Below, piece after piece: positions 16,599-24,843 of a stretch of DNA of 64,000 nucleotides. Both the position numbers and the translations under genes were made by a program. Positions within the stretch are counted from its first letter, which is position 1. Each line of letters opens with the position of its first letter. The notes beneath the pieces are model-generated. The model made no database searches. It was not told the DNA's origin and saw only the letters and a program-made list of their open reading frames with translations. Origin of the DNA: Belliella baltica DSM 15883 (GTDB lineage: Bacteria; Bacteroidota; Bacteroidia; Cytophagales; Cyclobacteriaceae); contig NC_018010.1 in the NCBI RefSeq assembly GCF_000265405.1, positions 2,191,501 through 2,255,500 on the forward strand, in the 5' to 3' direction.

Positions 16599-16709
16599 AT
16601 GAAATTTGATCTAAAGCAAAATATTGATAAACTCGGTAATTTTGAAATTCAAGTGAGGCTTTCCCTCAAGAACATCAGTAGTCAAACAAAATATTATTTA
16701 TTTGACTAA
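16599..16709 (+). CDS. Possible 36-residue small ORF of unknown function
   Basis: An ATG at 16599 opens 36 codons ending TAA at 16707-16709. The peptide begins MKFDLKQNIDKLGNFEIQVR and ends KYYLFD. I do not recognise it. It could be a leader peptide, a remnant of a longer gene or chance. Its last codons lie inside a hairpin (arms tagtcaaa 16679-16686 and tttgacta 16701-16708), so translation and folding could interact. Kept at low confidence. Confidence 0.2.
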   Translation: MKFDLKQNIDKLGNFEIQVRLSLKNISSQTKYYLFD

Positions 16710-16869
16710 TAAAGGTACTACCAACCAATCTGCTAGAGGCTAAATAGTTAATCCACAAGATTTTTTGTGATAATTTTGATTGTTGAAGTCATAATCAATT
16801 ATCATTATTCAAAATATCTTCATAGATCAAGATGTGAGCAAAACTCTAAATATTTGATACCTTAGTAAT

Positions 16870-17763
16870 ATGAAAGGAATTATTTTAGCTGGTGGTTCAG
16901 GAACTCGACTTTATCCCATTACAAAAGGTGTATCAAAACAACTTTTGGCTATTTATGATAAACCGATGATCTATTATCCCTTGTCAGTATTGATGCTTGC
17001 TGGCATAAGAGAGGTTTTAATCATCTCAACACCTCATGATTTACCCAATTTTGTCAATCTTTTGGGAGATGGTTCAGAGATCGGCATGTCATTTTCATAT
17101 GTTGAGCAGCCAAGTCCAGATGGACTAGCCCAAGCTTTTATTTTAGGCGAGGAGTTCATTGGTGATGATGATGTTTGCCTAGTTTTAGGTGATAATATCT
17201 TTTATGGTCATGGTCTTACTCAAATGCTCAACAGTGCAGTAGAGACTTTAAAAAATGAAAAGAAAGCAACAGTTTTTGGGTATTATGTTCAAGATCCTAA
17301 TAGATACGGTGTGGTTGAATTTGAAAAGTCAGGAAAAGTATTAAGCATAGAAGAAAAGCCTCAGTTTCCAAAAAGTAATTATGCTGTCGTGGGATTGTAC
17401 TTTTATCCCAATTCTATTGTAAAGATTGCGAAGGAAATAAAACCAAGTCATAGAGGAGAGTTAGAAATCACAACAGTAAATCAAGCATACCTGGAGCAAG
17501 GACAACTCAAAGTAGAATTGATGGGTAGAGGCTATGCTTGGTTGGATACAGGAACCCACGAATCGATGTTAGAAGCTTCTAATTTCATTCATACTATAGA
17601 GAAAAGACAAGGGTTAAAAGTAGCTTGTTTAGAAGAGATCGCCTTTGATATGGGGTACATTAGTGGTGAGAGTTTGTTGAAATTAGCTGAGCCTTTAAAG
17701 AAAAATGAATATGGTCAGTATTTGATTAAAAAAGTAAATCAAAAGAAACAAATGATTTTATAG
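16870..17763 (+). CDS. rmlA: Glucose-1-phosphate thymidylyltransferase
   Basis: A 297-residue nucleotidyltransferase that makes dTDP-glucose from glucose-1-phosphate and dTTP, the first step toward dTDP-rhamnose and related deoxysugars. The nucleotide-binding start [17 protein letters not shown], the [19 protein letters not shown] block and [12 protein letters not shown] are diagnostic of RmlA, as is the C-terminal [19 protein letters not shown]. Length and ends are normal. It opens the first surface-sugar locus. rmlB lies 22 kb further on (38707-39759); rmlC and rmlD are not in the window. Confidence 0.96.
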   Translation: MKGIILAGGSGTRLYPITKGVSKQLLAIYDKPMIYYPLSVLMLAGIREVLIISTPHDLPNFVNLLGDGSEIGMSFSYVEQPSPDGLAQAFILGEEFIGDDDVCLVLGDNIFYGHGLTQMLNSAVETLKNEKKATVFGYYVQDPNRYGVVEFEKSGKVLSIEEKPQFPKSNYAVVGLYFYPNSIVKIAKEIKPSHRGELEITTVNQAYLEQGQLKVELMGRGYAWLDTGTHESMLEASNFIHTIEKRQGLKVACLEEIAFDMGYISGESLLKLAEPLKKNEYGQYLIKKVNQKKQMIL

Positions 17764-17935
17764 AGTTAGTAACAGAAATATTTTTCATTTTTTGAAAAAA
17801 AAATTGATTGGGATGATATTTACTATTTCAAGTTTGAAATACATTTTAACTTATTTATTTACGAATATTAACAGATTTTACTGTAATATTTTAAGTGTAT
17901 AAAAACCTTAGAGAGAATATTTTGTTATTGAATTT

Positions 17936-17966
17936 TTGAATATGAAAAGCTAACTCTTTACATTTG
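17936..17966 (+). promoter_or_regulatory. Bacteroidota-type promoter for the WecA-like gene
   Basis: TTG at 17936-17938, a 20-bp spacer and TACATTTG at 17959-17966 match the Bacteroidota TTG / TAnnTTTG consensus. The ATG follows 16 bp after the box, giving a very short leader. It allows expression independent of rmlA, which ends 219 bp upstream. Confidence 0.6.
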
Positions 17967-17982
17967 TACAAATTAGTTTTTT

Positions 17983-19137
17983 ATGGTCACTTTTCTAGCA
18001 GTATGCACATCTTTCTTGATTGGGTTTCTTTTGACACCTATTTTGATATTAATTCTCAAGAAAATGAAGTTAATAGACACTCCAGGAGGTAGAAAAATCC
18101 ATAATGGTTTTATTCCTTCCATGGGGGGGCTATCATTCGTAGTTGCCTCTTTTATAGCAGTATTAACTTGGTTTTCATTGAAGCAAATGATTGAAGTCAG
18201 ATTCTTTTTGACTGCATTTGGTTTAATTTTTACGTTGGGCTTGAGAGATGATCTAGTAGATCTGACAGCTTGGCAAAAGCTTCTTGGTCAATTTGTAGCT
18301 TCTTACATTGTTGTTGTTTTTGGAGACATTCGTTTTACAAGTTTATATGGTTTTTTTGGGATCTACGATATTCCAGAGCTAGTCAGTTATAGCATTACAA
18401 TTTTTACAATTATTGCATTGACGAATTCATTTAACTTAATAGATGGATTAGATGGTTTGGCAGGTTCTATCAGCATCGTTACGTTTACATTTTTAGGTTG
18501 GTGGTTTATGCAAGTTGATATGTCAAGCTATTCGATGTTTGCGTTTATTTTAGTAGGTGGAGTCTTATCATTCTTAGTATTTAATTGGCATCCAGCAAAA
18601 ATTTTTATGGGTGACACAGGTTCACTCAGTTTGGGCTTTGCATTATCCGTTATGACAATACTTTTCGTAAATACAAATGGAACAATGAACGCTTATGAAG
18701 GTTGGAAATTTAATGCTCCAATAGCCTCAGGATTAGCGCTTTTAATTATTCCTATTTATGACACTTGTAGGATTTTTACCAAAAGAACGCTTAAAGGAAA
18801 ATCTCCATTTGCCGCGGATAAAAGTCATATCCATCATTTTATGATGAGAATGGGTTTAAGGCATGACCAAGTTACCCTTTCATTGGTTGTTATAAAACTT
18901 GTTTTTATTGGTCTAATATTTTTAGGAGCAGGATTAAATGATCATATATTAATACCTCTTGTTGCGATCACTGCTGTTTTTCTAGGTCTGAGATTAGATG
19001 TAATTACTTTGAGAAGAGTAAAAGTGATTCAAAGTCAAACTCCACCTATTCTTTCTTTAAGACAAAAGAAAAAGTCAATGAACAAACCTTCAGTTAACCA
19101 GAAAATTTTGAAGAAAGTAAACATGACTGAAAACTAA
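17983..19137 (+). CDS. WecA/TagO-like polyprenyl-phosphate GlcNAc-1-phosphate transferase
   Basis: A 384-residue polytopic membrane enzyme of the MraY/WecA superfamily with about eleven transmembrane segments. It loads a HexNAc-1-phosphate onto undecaprenyl phosphate at the cytoplasmic face. Signature loops are present: DTPGGRKIHNGFIPSMGG near residue 28, the aspartates in GLRDDLVD, NSFNLIDGLDGLAGSIS, NWHPAKIFMGDTGSLSLGF, and DKSHIHHFMMRMG with the HIHH carbohydrate-recognition histidines. Likely product: Und-PP-GlcNAc or a close relative. The C-terminal 30 residues are basic. It has its own promoter and precedes the bacillosamine-type genes; a second initiating transferase (PglC-like) lies 1.3 kb downstream. 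Confidence 0.9.
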   Translation: MVTFLAVCTSFLIGFLLTPILILILKKMKLIDTPGGRKIHNGFIPSMGGLSFVVASFIAVLTWFSLKQMIEVRFFLTAFGLIFTLGLRDDLVDLTAWQKLLGQFVASYIVVVFGDIRFTSLYGFFGIYDIPELVSYSITIFTIIALTNSFNLIDGLDGLAGSISIVTFTFLGWWFMQVDMSSYSMFAFILVGGVLSFLVFNWHPAKIFMGDTGSLSLGFALSVMTILFVNTNGTMNAYEGWKFNAPIASGLALLIIPIYDTCRIFTKRTLKGKSPFAADKSHIHHFMMRMGLRHDQVTLSLVVIKLVFIGLIFLGAGLNDHILIPLVAITAVFLGLRLDVITLRRVKVIQSQTPPILSLRQKKKSMNKPSVNQKILKKVNMTEN

Positions 19138-19253
19138 TTTTTCTCTTTTCTAGATTTCTTACATTTTCGCATTTTGAATTAATTTTCATATCAAAATTAT
19201 TGTAATTACTTAGGATTCTAGTACTTTAGAGTTGGATAAAATTTTATTGATAA

Positions 19254-20393
19254 ATGCCGAACTCGATTTTATTGTCTTCGCCATTATTTGAAGGGAATGA
19301 ACAAAAGTATGTGGAAAATGTACTTAAATCCCCATATATAGCTGCTGGAGGTACTTTTTTAGACGAGTTTGAAAAGGGCTTTTCGGTGAGGCTTTTCCCA
19401 CATAATTTAGTAGCACTTAACTCAGGTACTTCAGCAATTCATATCGCATTGATGCTGCTTGGAGTGGAGGCTGGTGATGAAGTCATTTGTCAATCTTTCA
19501 CATTTTGTGCTTCTGCTAACCCAATAGTTTATCTCGGAGCTTTACCAGTTTTTGTAGATAGTGAAGAAGATACTTGGAATATCTGCCCTGAAGCACTTGA
19601 AATAGCAATTAAAGATCGACTTGCTAAAGGTAAAAAGCCAAAAGCTATAATTGTTGTTGATCTTTTTGGAATGCCAGCGAAGTATGACGAGTTGTTTGCA
19701 ATATCTCAGCATTATGGCATTCCGATTCTTGAAGATGCTGCTGAATCTTTGGGCTCCTTATACAAGGGGCAGGTTTGTGGGTCTTTAGGAGAAATCGGGA
19801 TTTTTTCTTTCAATGGAAACAAGATAATAACCACCGGAACAGGAGGTGGATTGATTTCTGATAATCCACTTATTTTAGAAAAGGCAAGATTCTTAGCTTC
19901 ACAAGCAAGAGAGAAAGTTCACTATTTTGAACATCATACAGTAGGTTATAATTATAGAATGGGGAATGTAGCCGCTGCCATAGGTAAAGCCCAACTGGAA
20001 ACATTGGATCAGAAAGTAGAGCAGCGCAGAGCAGTATATGATAGATATAAGGTATTGCTATCCGAGTTTGAAGGAATATTCTTCTTAGAAGAACCCGAAG
20101 GATTCAAATCCAATCGCTGGCTTACTACCGTACTTATAGATCCACAGATAACTGGTTTTGATAAAGAGGATTTAAGATCCGCACTAGAAAAAGAAAATAT
20201 TGAAAGCAGGTATCTTTGGAAACCACTACATTTACAAGTTGCCTTTAAAGATTCACCCTATTATGGAGGAAATGTGGCTTTGCAGATTTATGGAAAAGGC
20301 TTATGTTTACCAAGTAGTAGCCATATTTCGGAAGAAGAACAAAAACAAGTAGTGCTTACAATAGCTAATCAATATCAAAAAGTATCAGATTGA
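19254..20393 (+). CDS. DegT/DnrJ/EryC1/StrS aminotransferase, PglE-like
   Basis: A 379-residue PLP sugar aminotransferase. It begins with the family pattern SSPLFEGNEQKYVENVLKSP, has the cofactor region LNSGTSAIHIALMLLGV, the catalytic lysine in FSFNGNKIITTGTGG and the YNYRMGNVAAAIGKAQLE block. Next to PglC-, PglD- and PglF-like genes, the expected reaction is amination of UDP-4-keto-6-deoxy-GlcNAc to the 4-amino sugar (bacillosamine pathway). A lone aminotransferase of this family would be ambiguous; the cluster decides the call. Its stop is 1 nt before the PglC-like start region, so the genes form an operon. Confidence 0.88.
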   Translation: MPNSILLSSPLFEGNEQKYVENVLKSPYIAAGGTFLDEFEKGFSVRLFPHNLVALNSGTSAIHIALMLLGVEAGDEVICQSFTFCASANPIVYLGALPVFVDSEEDTWNICPEALEIAIKDRLAKGKKPKAIIVVDLFGMPAKYDELFAISQHYGIPILEDAAESLGSLYKGQVCGSLGEIGIFSFNGNKIITTGTGGGLISDNPLILEKARFLASQAREKVHYFEHHTVGYNYRMGNVAAAIGKAQLETLDQKVEQRRAVYDRYKVLLSEFEGIFFLEEPEGFKSNRWLTTVLIDPQITGFDKEDLRSALEKENIESRYLWKPLHLQVAFKDSPYYGGNVALQIYGKGLCLPSSSHISEEEQKQVVLTIANQYQKVSD

Positions 20394-20394
20394 A

Positions 20395-21012
20395 ATGTAT
20401 AAGGTTTTAGGGAAAAGAATATTAGATATATTAATTGCGTCAGCACTCTTTCTAGTGTTTTCCCCAATATTCCTTTTGATATGGGTTATATTGATGGTTA
20501 ATAATAAAGGTTATGCTTTTTATTTTCAAGATAGACCGGGTTTAAACGGTGAAATTTTTAGAATTATTAAATTCAAAACCATGAAAGATGCTTTTGATAG
20601 GGAAGGTAAACCACTTTCAGATGCACTAAGAATCACAAAAGTAGGAGCAATAATTAGAAAAACTTCATTTGATGAATTGCCACAGCTTCTAAATGTTCTT
20701 CGTGGTGATATGAGTATGGTAGGGCCAAGGCCCTTGTTGGTGGATTATCTTCTACTTTATGATGAATCTCAATCAAAAAGACATGATGTCAAACCAGGAA
20801 TTACAGGCTGGGCTCAAATCAATGGTAGAAATTCGATAAACTGGGAAAGGAAATTTGAATTAGATACCTGGTATGTTAATAATTTTAATTTATTCCTTGA
20901 TATAAAAATATTGATATTGACATTTTTTAATGTGATTCAGGGCAAGGGAGTTTCTCAACAAGGACATGTTACTGTAGGACCTTTTGTTGGAAATCAAGCT
21001 CTTAAAACATAA
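20395..21012 (+). CDS. Monotopic phosphoglycosyl transferase, PglC-like
   Basis: A 205-residue bacterial sugar transferase. One N-terminal hydrophobic helix (re-entrant in PglC) is followed by the catalytic core: QDRPGLNGEIFRIIKFKTM, SFDELPQLLNVLRGDMSMVG with the Asp-Glu catalytic pair, PRPLL, and KPGITGWAQINGRN. PglC moves diNAcBac-1-phosphate from UDP to undecaprenyl phosphate. Small monotopic enzymes of this length match PglC rather than the large WbaP form. It lies between the aminotransferase (1-nt gap) and the acetyltransferase (9-nt gap). Confidence 0.92.
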   Translation: MYKVLGKRILDILIASALFLVFSPIFLLIWVILMVNNKGYAFYFQDRPGLNGEIFRIIKFKTMKDAFDREGKPLSDALRITKVGAIIRKTSFDELPQLLNVLRGDMSMVGPRPLLVDYLLLYDESQSKRHDVKPGITGWAQINGRNSINWERKFELDTWYVNNFNLFLDIKILILTFFNVIQGKGVSQQGHVTVGPFVGNQALKT

Positions 21013-21021
21013 ACATCAAAT

Positions 21022-21618
21022 ATGTATATCATTGGTGCTTCAGGTCATGCAAAAGCCATTCTAGATCTTATAGAAGATCTTGAGATTGTCAAAGGGGTTT
21101 TTGATGATGACATTCATGTCAAATCGTTAAAGGGTTTTGAGGTGATTTCACCAGTTCCTGCAGTTCTTCCAAATGATTCTCCCTATATCATAGCAATAGG
21201 CCAAAATTCAGTAAGGAAAAAAATAGCACAAAATTTTTTAGATAAACATGACTTCCTCAACATCATACATTCATCAAGCATTATGTCAAAGTCTATCAAA
21301 ATTGGTGTTGGGAATGTCATCATGGAAGCTGCAATCATAAAAGTAGATTCTATTATTGGTAATCATGTGATTTTGAATACTAAAGCTAGTATTGATCATG
21401 ATTGTATAATAGAGGATTTTGTCCATATCGCACCTGGAGCTACTTTATGTGGAGGTGTATTTGTGGGAGAAGGAACACTTATTGGTGCAGGATCAGTTAT
21501 TTTACCAAATATTAAAATTGGGAAGTGGTGTAAAATTGCTGCAGGTAGTGTTGTGTATCATTCGGTAGCAGATGGTCAAACATGGATTGGAAAAACATTA
21601 AAAGTTAATAATAGCTAA
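21022..21618 (+). CDS. UDP-4-amino-sugar N-acetyltransferase, PglD/NeuD-like
   Basis: A 198-residue acetyltransferase with an N-terminal Rossmann-like sugar-nucleotide domain (MYIIGASGHAKAILDLIEDL) and a C-terminal left-handed beta-helix of hexapeptide repeats (about residues 85-190, for example IGVGNVIMEAAIIKV and VFVGEGTLIGAGSVI). The catalytic histidine of the PglD family is expected in ASIDHDCIIED. It would acetylate the 4-amino group to give UDP-diNAcBac. It directly follows the PglC-like gene. Confidence 0.9.
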   Translation: MYIIGASGHAKAILDLIEDLEIVKGVFDDDIHVKSLKGFEVISPVPAVLPNDSPYIIAIGQNSVRKKIAQNFLDKHDFLNIIHSSSIMSKSIKIGVGNVIMEAAIIKVDSIIGNHVILNTKASIDHDCIIEDFVHIAPGATLCGGVFVGEGTLIGAGSVILPNIKIGKWCKIAAGSVVYHSVADGQTWIGKTLKVNNS

Positions 21619-21741
21619 GAAAAATTTTATTTTGAGACTTTTAGAATCAACAAATTAAAATTAAATGAACTTCTAGTATATATTTCCAAAAAGCTTTTTA
21701 AATTCAAAGGTTGTAAACAAAAGCATAATTAAATTAATGAA

Positions 21742-23655
21742 ATGATGGAGTTTTTAAAAAATCTAAGAATCATGCCTAAAGGAGTGATTGCGGCGATTGA
21801 TTTAAGTATTCTTTTCATTTCAGCCTTCTTAGGTTATCTTATTAAATTCAACTTTGAGTTTACATTTTTAGATTTTCAGAAGAATTTTTCCGGGATGTTA
21901 TTTTTTTTAATAGGTGGATTAATTGTAATGCTTATAACAAAAAGCTACGACGGAATAGTTAGACTTGCTGGATTAAAGGACGTTGTAATATTATTCAAAA
22001 CAATAATTATAGCTACGTTACTTGTTGGTTTAGTGATTTTGATAGCTGTAAATTTTTTGAATCTGAAAATGATCATTCCAATATCTGTTTTGATTATTTC
22101 TTCTTTGATCTCAATGGTTTTTTTGGTGATTTATAGATTTTTGGTCAAAGAGCTTCTTATTTATGCAAAGTCAAGAACTTTAGATAAGAATTTTCGAATC
22201 GGGATGATTTTCGGAGCAGGTGAAGCTGGTACGATAACTCACGAGGTTATAAAAAGAGATAGTAAAACAAACTTAATTATTTTTGGCTTTCTTGATGATG
22301 ATCCAAAAAAAGAAGGGAAGCAGATTGATGGAAAAGTTGTATACAAAGGCTTGGAAAGGCTTACAGAATTAGTAGAAAAGCACGGAATTACAGAATTGGT
22401 AATCGCTATACAGAACTTATCAATTCAAAGAAAAAGAGAAATTACGGATGAGTGCCTGAGGCTAAACCTTCATGTAAGTATAGTGCCTCCAATAAATCAA
22501 TGGGTTAATGGAGGTCTAGAAGCTCAGGCAATTAGAGATGTGAAGATTGAAGATTTGTTGGGTAGAGATCAAATTTCATTAGATAAGTGCAACATTAATG
22601 AAGAAATTAAAGGAAAAACAGTTTTAGTCACAGGAGCAGCGGGAACCATAGGGAGTGAACTTAGTCGTCAGATTGCCCACTATAATCCAAAGCTTTTAAT
22701 TTTATTAGATCAAGCAGAATCTCCCTTGTATGAACTTGATCATGAGTTGAAAGATCTAGGAATACTTTGTACTTATAAAATAATCCTGTCGGATATCAGG
22801 GATAGGAGAAAAATGAATATGATTTTAAGAAAATATAGACCTCAAGTCATTTTTCATGCAGCAGCTTATAAGCATGTACCGATGATGGAGAATTATCCTG
22901 AAGAGTCTGTAAAGTGTAATATTTTGGGAACACAAATACTTGCTGATCTCGCTGTGATGACCAAAGTAGAAAAATTTGTTCTTGTAAGTACAGATAAAGC
23001 GGTAAATCCTACCAATGTAATGGGGGCGACAAAAAGAGCCGCAGAGATCTACGTTCAGTCTTTAAATTTGTTTTTAGAAAAAAATCACAAACAAGATTAC
23101 ACAAAATTTATTACAACTCGATTTGGTAATGTTTTGGGCTCAAGTGGGTCTGTAATTCCTCTCTTTAAAAATCAAATTTTGAAAGGAGGACCTGTCACAG
23201 TGACGCATCCAGAAATCACCAGATACTTTATGACAATTCCCGAAGCTTGTCAACTAGTTCTTGAAGCTGGAGCAATGGGAAATGGAGGAGAAATCTTTGT
23301 GTTTGATATGGGGCAGCCTTTGAAAATCCTAGATTTAGCAAAGAAAATGATCCAGTTGAGTGGCAAAAAAGTTAATGAAGAAATAAAAATTGTATTTACA
23401 GGTTTGAGAGAAGGGGAAAAACTCTTTGAAGAATTGTTGAATGATTCTGAAACTGTCAAAATCACACATCATCCTAAGATTTTAATTGCAAAAGTACACC
23501 CTTCAAATTTCTCAAAAATAGAAGGTCAGGTATCAATGTTTTATAAGTTAATTGAGAATAACTCTGAAAATGATATTGTTACACATTTAAAGTCAATAGT
23601 CCCAGAGTTTATTAGTAATTCATCTCGATTTGAAATTCTTGATCGGCTTAACTAA
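21742..23655 (+). CDS. UDP-GlcNAc 4,6-dehydratase, membrane type (PglF/CapD family)
   Basis: A 637-residue protein. Four N-terminal transmembrane helices (residues about 12-140) lead into a first Rossmann domain (MIFGAGEAGTITHEVIKRDS, about 155) and then the dehydratase domain with TVLVTGAAGTIGSELSRQIA near 295, HAAAYKHVPMMENYPEESVK, and the active-site region VSTDKAVNPTNVMGATKRAA. PglF-type enzymes carry Thr/Met/Lys in place of the usual Tyr catalytic triad, as seen here. It would form the 4-keto-6-deoxy intermediate used by the PglE-like enzyme. A 123-bp gap separates it from the acetyltransferase. Start may be either of two adjacent ATGs. Confidence 0.92.
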   Translation: MMEFLKNLRIMPKGVIAAIDLSILFISAFLGYLIKFNFEFTFLDFQKNFSGMLFFLIGGLIVMLITKSYDGIVRLAGLKDVVILFKTIIIATLLVGLVILIAVNFLNLKMIIPISVLIISSLISMVFLVIYRFLVKELLIYAKSRTLDKNFRIGMIFGAGEAGTITHEVIKRDSKTNLIIFGFLDDDPKKEGKQIDGKVVYKGLERLTELVEKHGITELVIAIQNLSIQRKREITDECLRLNLHVSIVPPINQWVNGGLEAQAIRDVKIEDLLGRDQISLDKCNINEEIKGKTVLVTGAAGTIGSELSRQIAHYNPKLLILLDQAESPLYELDHELKDLGILCTYKIILSDIRDRRKMNMILRKYRPQVIFHAAAYKHVPMMENYPEESVKCNILGTQILADLAVMTKVEKFVLVSTDKAVNPTNVMGATKRAAEIYVQSLNLFLEKNHKQDYTKFITTRFGNVLGSSGSVIPLFKNQILKGGPVTVTHPEITRYFMTIPEACQLVLEAGAMGNGGEIFVFDMGQPLKILDLAKKMIQLSGKKVNEEIKIVFTGLREGEKLFEELLNDSETVKITHHPKILIAKVHPSNFSKIEGQVSMFYKLIENNSENDIVTHLKSIVPEFISNSSRFEILDRLN

Positions 23656-23759
23656 ATATTGAACTGTAATAGACTTTTTGGGCCAAAAATATATAAACTC
23701 AAGTATAACGCTACTAAATATTTATCTAATTTTATGTCCTAAATAAATATGTCCATCAA

Positions 23760-24161
23760 ATGAATAAATACGTCAAAATTGGAATAATTCTATTGATAAT
23801 CATCCTGACAGCTGTAGGGTATTGGAGATACTTTTTTGTATTTAGTGAAGGAGTGAAAGCGGGTAATCTTAACTATTTTGAAAAGAAAGGATTTTTGTTC
23901 AAGACTTGGGAGGGAAGACTCGTCCAAGAAGGTTTTCAAAGTCCAAGTGCTGGAGCTTTGCAAAGCAATGAGTTTAGATTCAGTGCTGAAGGAGATGAAG
24001 TCGCTCAAAAGCTTGAAAGAGCAAGTGGGAGATTTGTAGAACTTCGTTATAAAGAATATCTTAATCCTGTACCTTGGCGAGGAGCTAGCAGCTATGTCGT
24101 CATAGAAGTGTTAGATGTGAGCGATTCTAAAAATGGGGATGGAGACACTCCATTTCAATAA
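23760..24161 (+). CDS. Small single-pass membrane protein, conserved in Bacteroidota
   Basis: A 133-residue protein with one N-terminal transmembrane helix (VKIGIILLIIILTAVGYWRY) and a soluble domain, including GVKAGNLNYFEKKGFLFKTW, then EGRLVQEGF. Homologues of this kind are sometimes named 6-phosphogluconate dehydrogenase in databases, but there is no Rossmann fold or catalytic motif here and I reject that name. Function is unknown. It lies 104 bp after the PglF-like gene and converges on alkB with a 16-bp gap. Confidence 0.75.
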   Translation: MNKYVKIGIILLIIILTAVGYWRYFFVFSEGVKAGNLNYFEKKGFLFKTWEGRLVQEGFQSPSAGALQSNEFRFSAEGDEVAQKLERASGRFVELRYKEYLNPVPWRGASSYVVIEVLDVSDSKNGDGDTPFQ

Positions 24162-24177
24162 CATAATGTCTGATACA

Positions 24178-24789
24178 TTACCCAAGAATTTTCCTGAAAG
24201 TAAGGTTGATTCTTGGGTCATTTACTTTTTTTCTTTTGGGAATCTGATGCTCCCAATAATGCTGAGTTTCACCTTGCATCAATAGGAGAGACCCATGGTT
24301 TAGCATAACTGACTTTTTTTCTAGTTTGCTTTCATATCTTCTAAGCTGGAATTCTCTACTTGTCCCAAAACTTACTGAAGCAATTATCGGATTTAAGCCA
24401 AGGTTTTTTTCATTGTCTCTATGCCAACCCATACTATCTTGTCCATCTCTGTAAAAGTTCATAAGAACATGCGTAAACTCTGATTTTAATAGATTTTCTA
24501 TTTTTGATTTGATAAAAATCAAAGTTTCATTCCAAGGATTTGGCCTCATAGTTATGCCAGAATATCCATAATTCACATCCTGATCTCCATAGAGTGCTGT
24601 CAGTCTGGGTTGCATTATTTTTTTTCCAAACAACCATATTGGCTCTTGCTTCCATTCAATATTATGTATCAAACTTAACATAAGTTCATTACTTTCCTCT
24701 TCTGAAAAAATAGAGGGATAATAAATCACATCACCATTAGATTGGATAATTTGTGTCGGTTTTTCTAAAGGAAACAAAGGACTTTGCAT
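24178..24789 (-). CDS. alkB: AlkB-type Fe(II)/2-oxoglutarate dioxygenase
   Basis: A 203-residue DNA or RNA dealkylation enzyme that removes 1-methyladenine and 3-methylcytosine lesions by oxidation. The iron ligands are H123 and D125 in GWHRDNE and H181 in HYWEHQIP. The 2-oxoglutarate arginines sit in DPRINLTFR (R193, R199). The nucleotide-recognition lid includes PRLTALYGD. Length is typical of the ALKBH2/3-like bacterial forms. It is followed upstream by msrAB in the same direction (54-bp gap), so the two repair genes may share a transcript. Confidence 0.94.
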   Translation of the reverse strand: MQSPLFPLEKPTQIIQSNGDVIYYPSIFSEEESNELMLSLIHNIEWKQEPIWLFGKKIMQPRLTALYGDQDVNYGYSGITMRPNPWNETLIFIKSKIENLLKSEFTHVLMNFYRDGQDSMGWHRDNEKNLGLNPIIASVSFGTSREFQLRRYESKLEKKSVMLNHGSLLLMQGETQHYWEHQIPKRKKVNDPRINLTFRKILG

Positions 24790-24843
24790 CAGAGATTTTA
24801 AGCTTCTATCTTTTGTCGATAATTCTAATCTTTTTTGAAAATC

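Noticed and set aside
16084..16869. A known riboswitch or tRNA in the lptD-rmlA spacer
   Set aside because: No cloverleaf or recognisable aptamer core could be drawn; only simple hairpins are present.
23760..24161. Naming the small membrane protein a 6-phosphogluconate dehydrogenase
   Set aside because: It is 133 residues with a membrane anchor and lacks the Rossmann and catalytic motifs; such naming is a database artefact.
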